Assembly (NCBI RefSeq): GCF_016888005.1
Contig: NZ_JAFDVE010000014.1
Coordinates: 160,626 to 224,625 of the forward strand
Source of the DNA: Phycicoccus sp. CSK15P-2
GTDB lineage: Bacteria; Actinomycetota; Actinomycetes; Actinomycetales; Dermatophilaceae
Direction: 5' to 3'
DNA length: 64,000 nucleotides
The notes beneath the pieces were generated by a model, which saw only the letters and a list, made by a program, of their open reading frames with translations, was not told the DNA's origin and made no database searches. How positions within the stretch are numbered: position 1 is the first letter of the stretch; each line of letters begins with the position of its first letter. Below, piece after piece: positions 23,993-34,285 of the stretch. Made by a program: the position numbers and the translations under genes.

Positions 23993-24010
23993 GACGATGA
24001 CCGGGTCGGC

Positions 24011-24688
24011 TCAGCGGGCGCGGCGGCGCAGGCGGTCGACATCGAGGAGCAGCACGGCCCGCGCCTCGAGCCGCAGCCACCCACGGGACGCGAAGTCGGC
24101 GAGCGCCTTGTTCACGGTCTCGCGCGAGGCCCCGACGAGCTGGGCGAGCTCCTCCTGGGTGAGGTCGTGCGCCACCATGAGGCCCTCCTCGACGGGGCGC
24201 CCGAACCGGCCCGCGAGGTCGAGCAGCGCCTTGGCGACCCGGCCCGGGACGTCGGTGAAGACGAGGTCGGCGAGGACGTCGTTGGTGCGGCGCAGCCGCC
24301 GCGCCAGTGCACTGAGCAGGGTGAGCGCGACCCCCGGACGCTCGGCGAGGAACTCCTTGAGCTGCTCGTGGTTCATCGAGACGAGCTGGGTCTCGGCGAC
24401 CGCCGTGGCGGTGGCGGTGCGCGGGCCGGGGTCGAAGAGCGAGAGCTCGCCGAACATCTCGCCGGGGCCGAGGATCGCGAGGAGGTTCTCGCGGCCGTCG
24501 CTGCTCGAGCGGCCGAGCTTGATCTTGCCCTCGGCGATCACGTAGAGCCGGTCGCCCTGGTCCCCCTCGTGGAACAGCACGTCGCCCCGCTCGAGGCGGG
24601 CGGCGCTCATCGAGTCGATGAGGGTGTACGCGGTCTGGTCGTCCAGTGGCGACAGGAGCGGGGCTTTGCGCACGACGTCGTGGTCCAC
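24011..24688 (-). CDS. crp: CRP/FNR-family regulator (Crp/GlxR-like)
   Basis: The 225-residue protein matches actinobacterial CRP: cyclic-nucleotide domain (residues ~15-125) with GDRLYVIAEGKIKLGR, the phosphate-binding cassette GELSLFDPGPRTATA, a long dimer helix with RRLRRTNDVLADLVFTDVPGRVAK, and a helix-turn-helix with DLTQEELAQLVGASRETVNKAL, almost the Rv3676/GlxR sequence. It should bind cAMP and regulate carbon and energy genes, possibly including acs and the symporter here. GTG 24688 gives the family's usual length; GTG 24694 is an alternative. It is divergent from nth. Confidence 0.95.
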   Translation of the reverse strand: MDHDVVRKAPLLSPLDDQTAYTLIDSMSAARLERGDVLFHEGDQGDRLYVIAEGKIKLGRSSSDGRENLLAILGPGEMFGELSLFDPGPRTATATAVAETQLVSMNHEQLKEFLAERPGVALTLLSALARRLRRTNDVLADLVFTDVPGRVAKALLDLAGRFGRPVEEGLMVAHDLTQEELAQLVGASRETVNKALADFASRGWLRLEARAVLLLDVDRLRRRAR

Positions 24689-24755
24689 GGCCACAGTGTG
24701 CCAGAGCGTCCGTCGCCCCTCCGGCGGAGGGCGTGAGGGCGTCGGACCCGCCACG

Positions 24756-24761
24756 TAGGCT
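24756..24761 (+). promoter_or_regulatory. -10 element of nth (leaderless)
   Basis: TAGGCT ends 7 bases before GTG 24768, which supports that start. Confidence 0.6.
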
Positions 24762-24767
24762 GTCGCC

Positions 24768-25562
24768 GTGCCTGCCCGCCCCTCCACCGCCGTCCGTCGT
24801 GCCGGGGCCGGTGAGGAGTCCGCCGTCGCCCGCACCCGCCGGGCCCGCCGCATCTACCGCGCCCTCGCCGAGCGGTACCCGTACGCGCACTGCGAGCTCG
24901 ACTTCGAGACCCCGCTGCAGCTGCTCGTCGCCACCGTGCTCTCCGCGCAGACCACCGACGTCATGGTCAACTCCGTCACGCCCACGCTCTTCTCGCGCTG
25001 GCCCACCGCCGAGGCCCTCGCCGGCGCGGACCGCGCCGAGATGGAGGCCGTGCTTCGTCCGACGGGGTTCTTCCGGGCCAAGACGAACTCCGTCATCACG
25101 CTCTCGCAGGCGCTGGTCGAGCGCTTCGGCGGCGAGGTTCCCGGCCGGATGGAGGACCTCGTCACGCTGCCCGGGGTGGGTCGCAAGACCGCCAACGTCG
25201 TGCTCGGCAACGCGTTCGACGTCCCGGGTCTCACCGTCGACACGCACTTCGGCCGTCTCGTCCGCCGCTGGGGCTGGACCCAGGAGACCGACCCGGTCAA
25301 GGTCGAGGCCGATGTCGCGGCCCTCGTGCCGAGACGCGAGTGGACGATGCTCAGCCACGTCGTGATCTTCCACGGCCGGCGTACGTGCTTCGCCCGTCGG
25401 CCGGCCTGCGGCGCCTGCCCGGTCACCCGCTGGTGCCCGGCGTACGGCGAGGGCGAGACCGACCCCGAGAAGGCCCGCGCCCTCCTGAAGTTCGAGCTCG
25501 CCCCGGGGGCGGCCCTCCCGGAGCCGCCGCCCGGCCCCCTGCCCGACGACCCCGCCCCATGA
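24768..25562 (+). CDS. nth: Endonuclease III (DNA glycosylase/AP lyase)
   Basis: A 264-residue enzyme that removes oxidised pyrimidines and cuts the abasic site. It has the helix-hairpin-helix [17 protein letters not shown] with catalytic K140, the catalytic Asp in VDTHFGRL (D158), and the [4Fe-4S] cysteines in the C-x6-C-x2-C-x5-C pattern within [18 protein letters not shown]- and C-terminal Pro/Ala-rich extensions are typical of actinobacterial Nth. It is leaderless and overlaps the next gene by ATGA, beginning an nth-nudix-marP operon. Confidence 0.96.
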   Translation: MPARPSTAVRRAGAGEESAVARTRRARRIYRALAERYPYAHCELDFETPLQLLVATVLSAQTTDVMVNSVTPTLFSRWPTAEALAGADRAEMEAVLRPTGFFRAKTNSVITLSQALVERFGGEVPGRMEDLVTLPGVGRKTANVVLGNAFDVPGLTVDTHFGRLVRRWGWTQETDPVKVEADVAALVPRREWTMLSHVVIFHGRRTCFARRPACGACPVTRWCPAYGEGETDPEKARALLKFELAPGAALPEPPPGPLPDDPAP

Positions 25563-26230
25563 GCACCCCTCCCGCGTGGCTCGCCGGGCTGGCCCGGCGG
25601 CCGGACGTCGCGGACCACCCGTGGTTCGCCGAGCACCCGCCTCCGGACGACGGTGCGCGGCGCTCGGCGGTGCTCGTCCTGTTCGGCCCGGACACCACGG
25701 GCGAGGTCGACGTCCTCCTCACCGAACGCGCCCACACGCTGCGCTCGCACCCGGGGCAGGTGTCGTTCCCCGGCGGTGCCGAGGACCCCGGCGACGACGG
25801 GCCCGTCGGGGCGGCGCTGCGGGAGGCCGAGGAGGAGGTCGGGCTCGACCCCGCGGGCGTCGACGTCCTCGCCGTCCTCCCGGCGCTCTACCTCGCCCCG
25901 AGCCGCAACGCCGTGACACCGGTGGTCGGCTGGTGGCCGAGCCCGGTCCCGGTCGGGGTCGTCGACGAGGCCGAGGTGGCCCGGGTCGTGCGCGTGCCGG
26001 TCAGCGACCTGCTCGACGCCCGCCGCCGGTTCACCGCCGTGTTCGGTCCCTACCGTGGGCCCGGTTTCGACGTCGGCGGCCTCTTCGTCTGGGGCTTCAC
26101 GGCGATGCTGCTCGACGCGGTCCTCGAGCTCTCCGGGGTGGCCCGGCCGTGGGACGACACCGTCGAGCGCGAGCTGCCCGACCACGTCCTCTCCCCGTGG
26201 ATGCGCGGCATCGAGGAGCGCGGCCGGTGA
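25559..26230 (+). CDS. Nudix hydrolase, CoA pyrophosphatase type
   Basis: The 223-residue protein has the CoA-Nudix signature upstream of the box ([21 protein letters not shown]) joined to the Nudix box through [23 protein letters not shown]. Proteins of this UPF0035/NUDT7-NUDT8 type split CoA or its esters to phosphopantetheine and 3',5'-ADP. It overlaps nth (ATGA) and marP (GTGA). This is the same gene order as Rv3674c-Rv3671c, except that no thioredoxin-like gene lies between nth and this gene. Confidence 0.9.
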   Translation: MSTPPAWLAGLARRPDVADHPWFAEHPPPDDGARRSAVLVLFGPDTTGEVDVLLTERAHTLRSHPGQVSFPGGAEDPGDDGPVGAALREAEEEVGLDPAGVDVLAVLPALYLAPSRNAVTPVVGWWPSPVPVGVVDEAEVARVVRVPVSDLLDARRRFTAVFGPYRGPGFDVGGLFVWGFTAMLLDAVLELSGVARPWDDTVERELPDHVLSPWMRGIEERGR

Positions 26231-27435
26231 GCGGCTCGACGATCCTCGACCTCGCTCTGGTCGTCCTCCTGCTGTCGTACGCGGCGAACGGCTGGCGGCA
26301 GGGCTTCGTCAGCGCGGTCCTCGGCCTCGTCGGCCTGGTGGGCGGGGCCCTGGTCGCGATGCGCTTCGCGCCGGGCCTCCTGGAGGAGCACGCCGGCGTC
26401 GACCTCACCACCCCGTTCGGCGTCTTCGTCACGATCGCGGTCGTCCTCTTCGTCGCGACGACGGCGCAGTGGCTCCTCCTCGTCCTGGGATCGAGCATCC
26501 GCAGCTCGATGCGCCTCCCCGGCTACCGCGCGGCCGACAGCGCTCTCGGGGCGCTCGCGGTCCTCGTGGCCACCCTCTTCGTCATCTGGGCCGTCGCGGG
26601 CGCGGTCCGCGCGGCCGGGCCGCCCGGCCTGCGGGCCGCGGTCGCCGACTCCCGGGTGGTGCGCGCCGCGGACTCCGTCGTCCCGTCGCGGGCGTCCGTC
26701 CTCGTCGACGACCTCACCCGCGCGCTCGACGCGGACGTCTTCCCCCGGGTGTTCGAAGGGCTCGGTCCGGAGCCGATCGCCGCGGTCCCGGCACCCGACG
26801 GGGCGCTCGCCGGCGACCCCGACATCGAGCGTGCGCTCCGTTCGGTCATCCACGTGCGCGCCGAGTCCGGGCGCTGCGAGTCGACGCAGGTGGGCAGCGG
26901 CTGGGTGTCCCGCCGCGGCCGTGTGGTGACGAACGCCCACGTCGTCGCGGGAGCCGAGCGGGTGCAGGTGTCCGTCGGGGGACGGGGGGCGGAGCTCGCT
27001 GCGCGGGTCGTGGCGTTCGACCCCGAGCGCGACATCGCCGTCCTGTCGGTGCCCGGCCTCGCGGCGCCGGCGCTCCCGACGGGTCCCGAGCTCGCCCGCA
27101 CCGACGACGCGGTGCTCGCCGGCTTCCCGGGCGACCAGGGCCTGTGGGTCGGCGCCGCGCGGGTCCGTGACGTCCTGGACGCCCGGGGCGCGGACATCTA
27201 CGGAAGCCCCGGGCCGACGCGCGAGATCTACTCCCTGCGCGCCGAGGTCCGCCAGGGTGCCTCGGGCGGACCGATGCTCGACCCGGACGGCGAGGTCGTC
27301 GGGATGATCTTCGCGACCTCGCTCGACGACCCGCAGACCGGCTACGCCCTGACCCTCGCCGAGGTGCAGCCCGTGCTCACGGCGGCCCGCGGTACCGACT
27401 CGCCGGTCTCGACCGGCCGGTGCGCCCGCCGTTGA
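26227..27435 (+). CDS. marP: Membrane serine protease MarP (acid resistance)
   Basis: The 402-residue protein has an N-terminal CvpA-like part with four membrane helices (residues ~5-135) and a periplasmic trypsin-like domain. The catalytic triad is visible as H238 (TNAHVVAG), D269 (ERDIAVLSV) and S346 (GASGGPM), almost the M. tuberculosis positions (H235, D264, S343). Cysteines C217 (SGRCES) and C399 (at the C-terminus) match the MarP disulfide that activates the enzyme. MarP maintains intrabacterial pH in mycobacteria by cleaving a peptidoglycan hydrolase. It is the last gene of the nth operon. Confidence 0.94.
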   Translation: MSGSTILDLALVVLLLSYAANGWRQGFVSAVLGLVGLVGGALVAMRFAPGLLEEHAGVDLTTPFGVFVTIAVVLFVATTAQWLLLVLGSSIRSSMRLPGYRAADSALGALAVLVATLFVIWAVAGAVRAAGPPGLRAAVADSRVVRAADSVVPSRASVLVDDLTRALDADVFPRVFEGLGPEPIAAVPAPDGALAGDPDIERALRSVIHVRAESGRCESTQVGSGWVSRRGRVVTNAHVVAGAERVQVSVGGRGAELAARVVAFDPERDIAVLSVPGLAAPALPTGPELARTDDAVLAGFPGDQGLWVGAARVRDVLDARGADIYGSPGPTREIYSLRAEVRQGASGGPMLDPDGEVVGMIFATSLDDPQTGYALTLAEVQPVLTAARGTDSPVSTGRCARR

Positions 27436-27489
27436 CCGACTGCTGGACCACCTGCGTCCGGTGCGCCGCGGCGTCCGGTCACGGTCCGC

Positions 27490-27888
27490 TCAGGACGCCT
27501 CGCGTGCGCCCTTGAGGGTGGCGACGGTGGCCTTGCCCTGCTCGATGGCCTTCTCGGGCGCGGGCTTGGCCTTCTGCAGCGCGTTGCGGCCGAGTAGGCC
27601 GAGAACGGCCGCGACGACGAACAGGAGCAGGGTCGTGATGAGGTACCCGGCCCACTCCGGCAGCCAGATGTCGATGACGGCCACGACCGTGTGGAAGAGG
27701 AAGATCAGGCCGAGCAGCCCGACGAACGCGGCCCCCACGAAGAGGCCGATCCCGGCGCCCATGACCTTGGCCCCTTGCGAGACCTCGGCCTTGGCCAGGG
27801 CGATCTCACCTCGGACGATGCCTTGGAGGTCGTGCGTCGCGTCGGCGACGAGCTGCCCGATGGTGCGGTCGGTGCTCTCCGGGGGCAT
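27490..27888 (-). CDS. Holin-superfamily III membrane protein (PF07332 type)
   Basis: The 132-residue protein has a short N-terminal amphipathic part with VADATHDLQGIVRGEIALAKAEV, two membrane helices (~44-68 and 76-100) and a charged C-terminus. This is the pattern of the actinobacterial Holin-X/YqjE-like family, chromosomal membrane proteins unlikely to be true phage holins. GAGGA precedes ATG 27888. It lies between marP and nhaA, where the mycobacterial order also has small membrane genes. Confidence 0.8.
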   Translation of the reverse strand: MPPESTDRTIGQLVADATHDLQGIVRGEIALAKAEVSQGAKVMGAGIGLFVGAAFVGLLGLIFLFHTVVAVIDIWLPEWAGYLITTLLLFVVAAVLGLLGRNALQKAKPAPEKAIEQGKATVATLKGAREAS

Positions 27889-27939
27889 GGGTCCTCGCTC
27901 GGTGTCGTCGTCCCACGTCAGGGCGGTCTGCTGCCGACC

Positions 27940-29316
27940 CTACCGACTGTCGCCCGACCCGGTCTCCGGCAGGTTCTCGTAGATGTCCGGGACACCGCTG
28001 CGGTTGTCGTCCCGGGTCTCCTCCTCGTGGATCCGCGCGTAGACGGCGTTGCGCCGCCGGAGGATGACCGAGGACACGATGGCGGCGACGAGCGAGCCGA
28101 TGAGGATGCCGAGCTTGACGTGCTCGTCGCGCTCGGAGCCCGCCCCGAACGCGAGCTCGCCGACGAGCAGCGAGACGGTGAACCCGATGCCGGTGAGGAC
28201 CGCGAGGCCCGCGACGTCCGACCACGTCAGGTTGGGGTCGAGCTGGGCCCGGGTGAACCGGGCCATGACGTACGTGGAGCCGAGCACGCCGATGAGCTTG
28301 CCGACGACGAGACCGAGGATGACGCCGACGGCGACCGGGTCGACGAGGGTCGCCCCGAGCCCACCGCCGACGATCGCGACGCCGGAGCTGAAGAACGCGA
28401 AGATCGGGACGGCCACGCCGGCCGAGAGCGGCCGCAGCCGGTGCTCGAAGCGGTGGGCGACGTCCTCGTCCGCCTCCATCGTGCTGAGCGCCGGCACGCC
28501 CTGGGGCCGCGGTTTGACCGGCACGACCATGCCGAGGAGGACGCCGGCGACCGTGGCGTGCACCCCGGAGGCGTGCACGAAGCCCCAGGTGAGCGCCGCG
28601 AGCGGGATGAGCAGCCACCACTGCCCGAGCCGGCGCTGGGTGAGGAACGCGAACGCGGCGAGGGGGACGAGGGCGACGAGCAGCGGCACGACCTCGAGGT
28701 CGGAGGTGTAGAAGATCGCGATGATCGTGATGGCGATGAGGTCGTCGACGACCGCGAGGGTGAGGAGGAAGGAGCGCAGGGCCGAGGGCAGGTGCGACCC
28801 GATGACGGCGAGCACGGCGAGCGCGAAGGCGATGTCGGTGGCGGTGGGTATGGCCCAGCCGCGGTAGGCGTCGCCCTCACCCCCCATGACGGTGACGACG
28901 GCGACGAAGACGACCGCCGGCATGATGACGCCGCACGCCGCGGCGATGACCGGCACCGCGGCCTTCGCGGGGGTGCGCAGCTCGCCGACGATGAACTCGC
29001 GCTTGAGCTCGAGACCGGCGACGAAGAAGAAGATGGCGAGCAGGCCGTCGGCCGCCCAGTGGCCGACGGACAGCTTGAGGTGGCCCCAGTCGGTGCCGAT
29101 CTCGGTGTCCCGCAGCCCGGTGTAGAGGTCGGCCCAGGGACTGTTGGCCAGCGCGATGGCGACGACCGCCGCGACGAGGAGGACGGCGCCACCGATCGTC
29201 TCCGTGCGCAGCGCGTCGGTGACGTACTGGACCTCGGTCCAGGACGGGCGGTTGAAGACGCGGCGGGTCTCGGGCGGCCGGGGCGGCTCACCGGAGGCGT
29301 CGGGGGTGCTGCTCAT
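27940..29316 (-). CDS. nhaA: Na+/H+ antiporter NhaA
   Basis: A 458-residue antiporter with about 12 membrane segments. It has the ion-binding Asp pair in [16 protein letters not shown], the discontinuous-helix region [15 protein letters not shown], and [17 protein letters not shown] near residue 375, all NhaA signatures. It exchanges cytoplasmic Na+ for external protons and supports pH and salt tolerance. AGGAG precedes ATG 29316. The 50-bp gap to the holin-like gene suggests the same transcript. It is an extra gene compared with the mycobacterial block. Confidence 0.95.
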   Translation of the reverse strand: MSSTPDASGEPPRPPETRRVFNRPSWTEVQYVTDALRTETIGGAVLLVAAVVAIALANSPWADLYTGLRDTEIGTDWGHLKLSVGHWAADGLLAIFFFVAGLELKREFIVGELRTPAKAAVPVIAAACGVIMPAVVFVAVVTVMGGEGDAYRGWAIPTATDIAFALAVLAVIGSHLPSALRSFLLTLAVVDDLIAITIIAIFYTSDLEVVPLLVALVPLAAFAFLTQRRLGQWWLLIPLAALTWGFVHASGVHATVAGVLLGMVVPVKPRPQGVPALSTMEADEDVAHRFEHRLRPLSAGVAVPIFAFFSSGVAIVGGGLGATLVDPVAVGVILGLVVGKLIGVLGSTYVMARFTRAQLDPNLTWSDVAGLAVLTGIGFTVSLLVGELAFGAGSERDEHVKLGILIGSLVAAIVSSVILRRRNAVYARIHEEETRDDNRSGVPDIYENLPETGSGDSR

Positions 29317-29460
29317 CGCGGCTCCTGACGGTGGGGCTGTGTCACGTGCCGCACCGGCACGCAACGGGACTCGTGTGCCGACCAGACTTCCCGGCGCTCC
29401 GCCGGCAACCCTACCGGGGTCGCCCCGACCGGTCGCGCCGCAGGGTCACCGCGGACGGGG

Positions 29461-29497
29461 GACGGGGTGCCGCGCGCCGCGCGCACGGCACCCCGTC
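29461..29497 (-). terminator. Terminator hairpin after acs
   Basis: A perfect 12-bp stem (29461-29472 with 29486-29497) and 13-nt loop begin 18 bp after the acs stop. Confidence 0.65.
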
Positions 29498-29514
29498 GGC
29501 CGGGTGGGGCGTGC

Positions 29515-31485
29515 TCAGTCGGCCGAGCCGCCGGCCATGCCCTCCTTGATGAGGTTCATCACCGACGAGTCGGCGAGCGTCGTGACGTCCCCGACCTCGC
29601 GGTTCTCGGCGACGTCGCGCAGCAGCCGGCGCATGATCTTCCCCGACCGGGTCTTCGGCAGCTCGGGGACGACCATGATCTGGCGGGGCTTGGCGATCGG
29701 GCCGATCTCCTTCGCCACGTGGTCCCGCAGCTCCTGCACGGTGTCCTCGCCCTCGTCCTGGGCGTCGCCGCGGAGGATGACGAACGCGCACACGGCCTGC
29801 CCGGTGGTCTCGTCCGTGGCGCCGACGACCGCGGCCTCGGCGACCGACGGGTGGGACACCAGCGCGGACTCGATCTCGGCCGTGGAGAGCCGGTGGCCGG
29901 AGACGTTCATGACGTCGTCGACGCGCCCGAGCAGCCAGATGTTGCCCTTCTCGTCGTACTTCGCGCCGTCGCCGGCGAAGTAGTACTCCGGGCCGAACCG
30001 GCTCCAGTAGGTCTCCTTGTACCGGTCCGGGTCGCCCCAGATGCCGCGGAGCATCGACGGCCACGGCTTGGTGAGCACGAGGTAGCCGACCTTCTCGGCC
30101 TCGGTGAACGGGTTGCCGTCGTCGTCGAGGATCTCGGCCGAGATGCCGGGGATGGGCTTCTGGGCCGAGCCCGGCTCGAGGGTCGTCACGCCCGGGAGGG
30201 GGCTGATCATGATCGCGCCGGTCTCGGTCTGCCACCACGTGTCGACGATCGGGGCGGTGTCGCCGCCGATGTGCTTGCGGTACCAGAGCCAGGCCTCGGG
30301 GTTGATCGGCTCGCCGACGCTGCCGAGGACGCGGACCGAGGAGAGGTCGAACTTCGCGGGGATGTCCGAGCCCCACTTCATGAACGTCCGGATGGCCGTG
30401 GGTGCCGTGTAGAAGACCGACACCCCGTACTTCTCGATGATCTCCCACCAGCGGCCCTGGTGGGGGGTGTCGGGGGTGCCCTCGTAGAGCACCTGGGTCG
30501 CGCCGTTCGCGAGGGGCCCGTAGACGATGTAGGTGTGCCCGGTGACCCAGCCGACGTCGGCCGAGCACCAGTAGACGTCGGTGTCGGGGTGCACGTCGTG
30601 GACGACGCTGTTCGTGTACGCGGCCTGGGTGAGGTAGCCGCCGGAGGTGTGGAAGATGCCCTTGGGCTTCCCCGTCGTGCCGGAGGTGTAGAGGATGAAC
30701 AGCGGGTGCTCGCTGTCCATCGGCTCGGGGTCGTGGGTGTCGGGCTGGTCGTCGACGACGTCGTGCCACCAGAGGTCGCGGCCGTCGGTCCACTCGACGT
30801 CCTGCTCGGTGCGCCGGACGACGAGGACGTTGCGGACCGGCCCCTCGTCCGTGCCGACCTCGAGCGCGGCGTCGACCGCGGCCTTGAGCGGAGCCGGCTT
30901 CCCGCGGCGGAACTGGCCGTCGGTCGTGACGACGAGCTTGGCCTGGGCGTCGTCGATGCGCGTCCTGAGGGCCTCGGCCGAGAAGCCGCCGAAGATCACC
31001 GAGTGCGGCGCGCCGAGCCGCGCGCAGGCGAGCATCGTGAAGACGGTCTCCGGGATCATCGGCATGTAGACGGCGACCCGGTCGCCCTTCTCGACACCGA
31101 GGGAGGCGAGGGCGTTGGCGGCCTTGCTGACCTCCTTCTGGAGGTCGGCGTAGGTGATCGTGCGGGTGTCGCCGCCCTCGCCCTCGAAGTGGATGGCCAC
31201 CCGGTCGCCGTTGCCGGCCTCGACGTGCCGGTCGACGCAGTTGTACGCGACGTTGAGCGTCCCGCCGACGAACCACTTCGCGAACGGCGCCTCGCTCCAG
31301 TCGAGCGTCTGCTCGAAGTCCGCCGCCCACGTGACGCGCTCGCGCGCCTGGGCTGCCCAGAAGCCCTCGTGGTCCTCGGCCGCGTCGTCGTACATCTGCG
31401 CCGTGCCGTTCGCCTGCCCGGTGAAGGCGGGGTCGGGGCTCAGGTCCATCTCGTGCAGGTGGCTCGACAGGCTGTCGTCGCTCAC
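29515..31485 (-). CDS. acs: Acetyl-CoA synthetase (AMP-forming)
   Basis: A 656-residue enzyme making acetyl-CoA from acetate, ATP and CoA. It has the P-loop [12 protein letters not shown], the acetate-pocket tryptophan in WWQTETG, the hinge-type [16 protein letters not shown] and the conserved lysine in [14 protein letters not shown], which in relatives is switched off by acetylation. It starts at GTG 31485 after an excellent GAGGAGGAG ribosome site. It links with kbl and tdh (acetyl-CoA out of threonine) and with the symporter genes at 36.6 kb (acetate-type uptake). It equals Rv3667 at the end of the conserved block. Confidence 0.97.
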   Translation of the reverse strand: MSDDSLSSHLHEMDLSPDPAFTGQANGTAQMYDDAAEDHEGFWAAQARERVTWAADFEQTLDWSEAPFAKWFVGGTLNVAYNCVDRHVEAGNGDRVAIHFEGEGGDTRTITYADLQKEVSKAANALASLGVEKGDRVAVYMPMIPETVFTMLACARLGAPHSVIFGGFSAEALRTRIDDAQAKLVVTTDGQFRRGKPAPLKAAVDAALEVGTDEGPVRNVLVVRRTEQDVEWTDGRDLWWHDVVDDQPDTHDPEPMDSEHPLFILYTSGTTGKPKGIFHTSGGYLTQAAYTNSVVHDVHPDTDVYWCSADVGWVTGHTYIVYGPLANGATQVLYEGTPDTPHQGRWWEIIEKYGVSVFYTAPTAIRTFMKWGSDIPAKFDLSSVRVLGSVGEPINPEAWLWYRKHIGGDTAPIVDTWWQTETGAIMISPLPGVTTLEPGSAQKPIPGISAEILDDDGNPFTEAEKVGYLVLTKPWPSMLRGIWGDPDRYKETYWSRFGPEYYFAGDGAKYDEKGNIWLLGRVDDVMNVSGHRLSTAEIESALVSHPSVAEAAVVGATDETTGQAVCAFVILRGDAQDEGEDTVQELRDHVAKEIGPIAKPRQIMVVPELPKTRSGKIMRRLLRDVAENREVGDVTTLADSSVMNLIKEGMAGGSAD

Positions 31486-31626
31486 GGCGGGCTCCTCCTC
31501 GTCGTCGAAGATCTCTGGCCCAGCCAACCCGACCGGGGCCCCCGGAGGCAACCGTGTGTCCCGGGCGCTCCCGTCGAGCGGCGCGGCGGTGCGACGAGCG
31601 GGTCCGCACGGACCCGGGCACGGGGC

Positions 31627-33066
31627 TCAGCGGGAGAAGGTGCCGCGGCCCGAGAAGAAGCGGCCGCGGTCGGGGACGGCCCAGCCGCCGGTGACCTCCG
31701 TCCTGCCGAGGGGGTAGGTGCCGTCGGCCCGGCGGTCGCGGACGGCGAGCCGCATGGGCGAGACGTCGCCGTCGGGGTCCACGACGGCGAGCGCGACGGC
31801 GTGGGGGCCGGAGGCGAGCGCGGGCAGCCGGCCGGTCGCCCGGTACGTCGTCGTGCCCGGCAGGGCGGTCCGCAGGTCCATCCCGAGCCGGACCCGGACG
31901 GTGCGGCCGGCGGGTGAGGTGAGGACGAGCTGGACCTCCCAGTCGTCGTAGGTCGGGGCGCTGCCGTCGTTGCGCACCTGCACGGTCGCGGTGAAGGACC
32001 GCCCCCCGACGAGCGGCGGGAGCTCGACGCGCGGGACGGCGTAGCGGTACCCCGCACGCTTGACGGCCTCCTCGTAGGCGGCCTGCTGCTCGGGGGTCAT
32101 GTCCGGGTAGGTCGTGCGCAGGTTGCCGCTCGAGATGGTCGAGACGTGGTACTGACGCACCTGCTCCAGGGCGAGCACCGGGTCGCCGCTGCTGCACCAC
32201 TCGGTGACGAAGGGGCGGGTCTTCCACATCGAGCGCATGTCGCCCGCCGCGGTGTTCTCGGGCTTCTGCATCAGGGAGCTGCCGAGGCAGTCGCTGCGCA
32301 TCCCGAGGTTCGGGTAGGTGTCGAGCGCCCCCTTGAGGATGTAGGGGGCTCGGCCGTTCTCGATGCCGGCGACCGGGTACGAGAGCACGGTGCTCAGCAG
32401 GACGTGCTTGGTCGGGAGGGCCTTCGCGACGGCCCCGATGATCCGCTCGGCGCTCGCCTCGGTGAGGGTGTCACCGGCCGGCATCCACTCGCCGTACGTG
32501 CCGAACCCGCCGACGTCGACGTAGGACAGCCGCGGGTCCTTGCCGTAGCGGCGCCCGATCTCGGCCCACAGGTCCTCCCACGCGGAGAGGAAGGTGGCGC
32601 TGTTCCAGTCGGGCACGGACGTGCCGGGCTGGCGGGGGAGGAACGCGGGGGTGACGGCCGGCCAGTCCGGGCGGGACTCCATCCAGCAGCCGGGGCAGTA
32701 GGCCATGACCCGGAACCCGTACTGTCCACCGGCTGCCGCGGCGTCGGCGAGCCCGGCGTCGAGCGGGGCGAACGCGTAGGCGCCGCGGGTGGGCTCGAGC
32801 CGGCCCCAGTACACGGTGTCGCGGTCGTAGCGGTCCGGGGAGGGCCAGCCGGAGGGCTGTGCCGGGGCGCCCAGCCAGCGGTACTGGCCCCGCAGCGGGT
32901 TGGGGATCTCGGGGTCGGAGAGCGGGACGGTCGCGGGCGTGAAGACGGCGCCCGGGATGACCGGCCGGGCCGTGGCCGGGGCGCTCGTCGTGAGGAGGCC
33001 CGACCCCAGCAGGGCAGCGAGCAGTGCCGGCAGGAGGGCGCGGCGCCACCGCGGTCGGGCGGGCAT
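31627..33066 (-). CDS. Secreted DUF4832 protein (TIM-barrel glycosidase-like)
   Basis: The 479-residue protein has a signal peptide (twin-basic start, then LLPALLAALLGSGLLTTSAPATA). Residues ~55-340 look like a DUF4832/DUF4874-type barrel: NPLRGQYRW, DRDTVYWGRLEPTRGAYAF, VDVGGFGTYGEWM with a possible catalytic Glu, and FVTEWCSSG. A C-terminal beta-sandwich (~355-479) follows. It resembles glycoside hydrolase folds and may act on an exported polysaccharide, but no activity is established. GAGGAG precedes ATG 33066. It is divergent from the phenylalanine hydroxylase gene. Confidence 0.8.
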   Translation of the reverse strand: MPARPRWRRALLPALLAALLGSGLLTTSAPATARPVIPGAVFTPATVPLSDPEIPNPLRGQYRWLGAPAQPSGWPSPDRYDRDTVYWGRLEPTRGAYAFAPLDAGLADAAAAGGQYGFRVMAYCPGCWMESRPDWPAVTPAFLPRQPGTSVPDWNSATFLSAWEDLWAEIGRRYGKDPRLSYVDVGGFGTYGEWMPAGDTLTEASAERIIGAVAKALPTKHVLLSTVLSYPVAGIENGRAPYILKGALDTYPNLGMRSDCLGSSLMQKPENTAAGDMRSMWKTRPFVTEWCSSGDPVLALEQVRQYHVSTISSGNLRTTYPDMTPEQQAAYEEAVKRAGYRYAVPRVELPPLVGGRSFTATVQVRNDGSAPTYDDWEVQLVLTSPAGRTVRVRLGMDLRTALPGTTTYRATGRLPALASGPHAVALAVVDPDGDVSPMRLAVRDRRADGTYPLGRTEVTGGWAVPDRGRFFSGRGTFSR

Positions 33067-33340
33067 GGGGACGACTCCTCGGCTGGCTGGTGGTGTGCGG
33101 CGATGCTAGGCAGTCGGGGCCGGTGCGGGGACGCGGTCCGGGCGTGGGTCGGACGTTCGGCCGACCCGGCCTCCGGGGAGGGGCGCACTGCGCAATGTGT
33201 CCCGTCCTGCGCGGACCCGGGTGGTGCGACTGTGCGCGGCTTGCCCATCCGACATGCCATCGGTTCCATCTGCCTGGGCCTCGTGCTTCCGTAGGGGTCC
33301 GGCCGACGAGGCCATGTCCACTCACGAGGAGGTGAGCGCG

Positions 33341-34237
33341 GTGTTCGAGGAGGGACAGCTCTACTCGGCCGTGACGACCGACGCCGACGGGACCGTCGAG
33401 GTCCACCTGAGCGACAACCACCCCGGTCTGCACGACCCGGCCTACCGGGCGCGGCGGGCCGAGATCGCCGGCGTGTCGCTGACGCTGCGTACCGGCGACC
33501 CCGTGCCGACGGTCGAGTACACCGAGGACGAGCACGCCATCTGGCGCCTCGCCTGCGCCGAGCTCGCCCCGAAGCACGAGCGCTACGCCCACTCCGAGTA
33601 CCTCGCCGGCAAGGCGGCCCTCGGGCTCCCGGCCGACCACGTGCCACAGCTCGAGGAGGTGAGCGCGCTGCTCGGCCCGCTCACCGGGTGGTCGTACACC
33701 GCCGCCCCCGGGCTGGTGCCGCTGCGCGACTTCTACGCGGACCTCGGCCGCCGGGTGTTCAGCTCCACGCAGTACCTCCGGCACGGCAGCCAGCCCCTGT
33801 ACACGCCGGAGCCGGACATCATCCACGAGGTCGTCGGACACGGGAACCAGCTCGCGAGCCCGCGCTTCGCCGCGATCACCGAGGCGGCCGGGCAGGCGAG
33901 CCTGCGCCTGGAGTCGGACGAGGCGATGAAGTTCGTCGCCGACGTGTTCTGGTTCTCGATGGAGTTCGGCGTCATGGCCGAGGGGCACGAGCTCAAGGCC
34001 TACGGCGCCGGCATCCTCAGCAGCTACGGCGAGATGGACGAGTTCCGGTCGATGGAGATCCGGCCGCTCGACCTCGTCGCGATGGGGACGCTCGACTACG
34101 ACATCACGGCCTACCAGCCCGTCCTGTTCCGGGCCGAGAGCCTCGACCAGCTGGAGGACGTGGTCGGGGACTTCTTCGCGACGGTCGACGACGACCTCGC
34201 GGCCCGGCTCCGCGCCCAGGCGCCGCTCCCCGTCTGA
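33341..34237 (+). CDS. phhA: Phenylalanine 4-monooxygenase
   Basis: A pterin-dependent non-heme iron hydroxylase converting phenylalanine to tyrosine. The iron ligands are visible: HEVVGH (H162 and H167) and Glu208 in FSMEFGVM; PEPDIIHEV and the late SYGEMDEF also match the family. I prefer GTG 33341, which follows GAGGAGG by 8 bases and gives 298 residues beginning with the family-like FEEGQLYSAVTTDADG. ATG 33314 would add nine residues. The 274 bp to the divergent DUF4832 gene holds both promoters and no other gene. Confidence 0.93.
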   Translation: MFEEGQLYSAVTTDADGTVEVHLSDNHPGLHDPAYRARRAEIAGVSLTLRTGDPVPTVEYTEDEHAIWRLACAELAPKHERYAHSEYLAGKAALGLPADHVPQLEEVSALLGPLTGWSYTAAPGLVPLRDFYADLGRRVFSSTQYLRHGSQPLYTPEPDIIHEVVGHGNQLASPRFAAITEAAGQASLRLESDEAMKFVADVFWFSMEFGVMAEGHELKAYGAGILSSYGEMDEFRSMEIRPLDLVAMGTLDYDITAYQPVLFRAESLDQLEDVVGDFFATVDDDLAARLRAQAPLPV

Positions 34238-34273
34238 GCGGCACCTCGCTGCCGGCCCGCTCGGACGTCCCGG

Positions 34274-34279
34274 CATGAT
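34274..34279 (+). promoter_or_regulatory. -10 element of tdh (leaderless)
   Basis: CATGAT, one base from TATGAT, ends 7 bases before GTG 34286. This supports 34286 rather than 34280 as the tdh start. Confidence 0.5.
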
Positions 34280-34285
34280 GTGCCC

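Noticed and set aside
27490..27888. The holin-like gene as evidence for phage
   Set aside because: The family is chromosomal in many actinobacteria and no lysis or structural phage genes are near.
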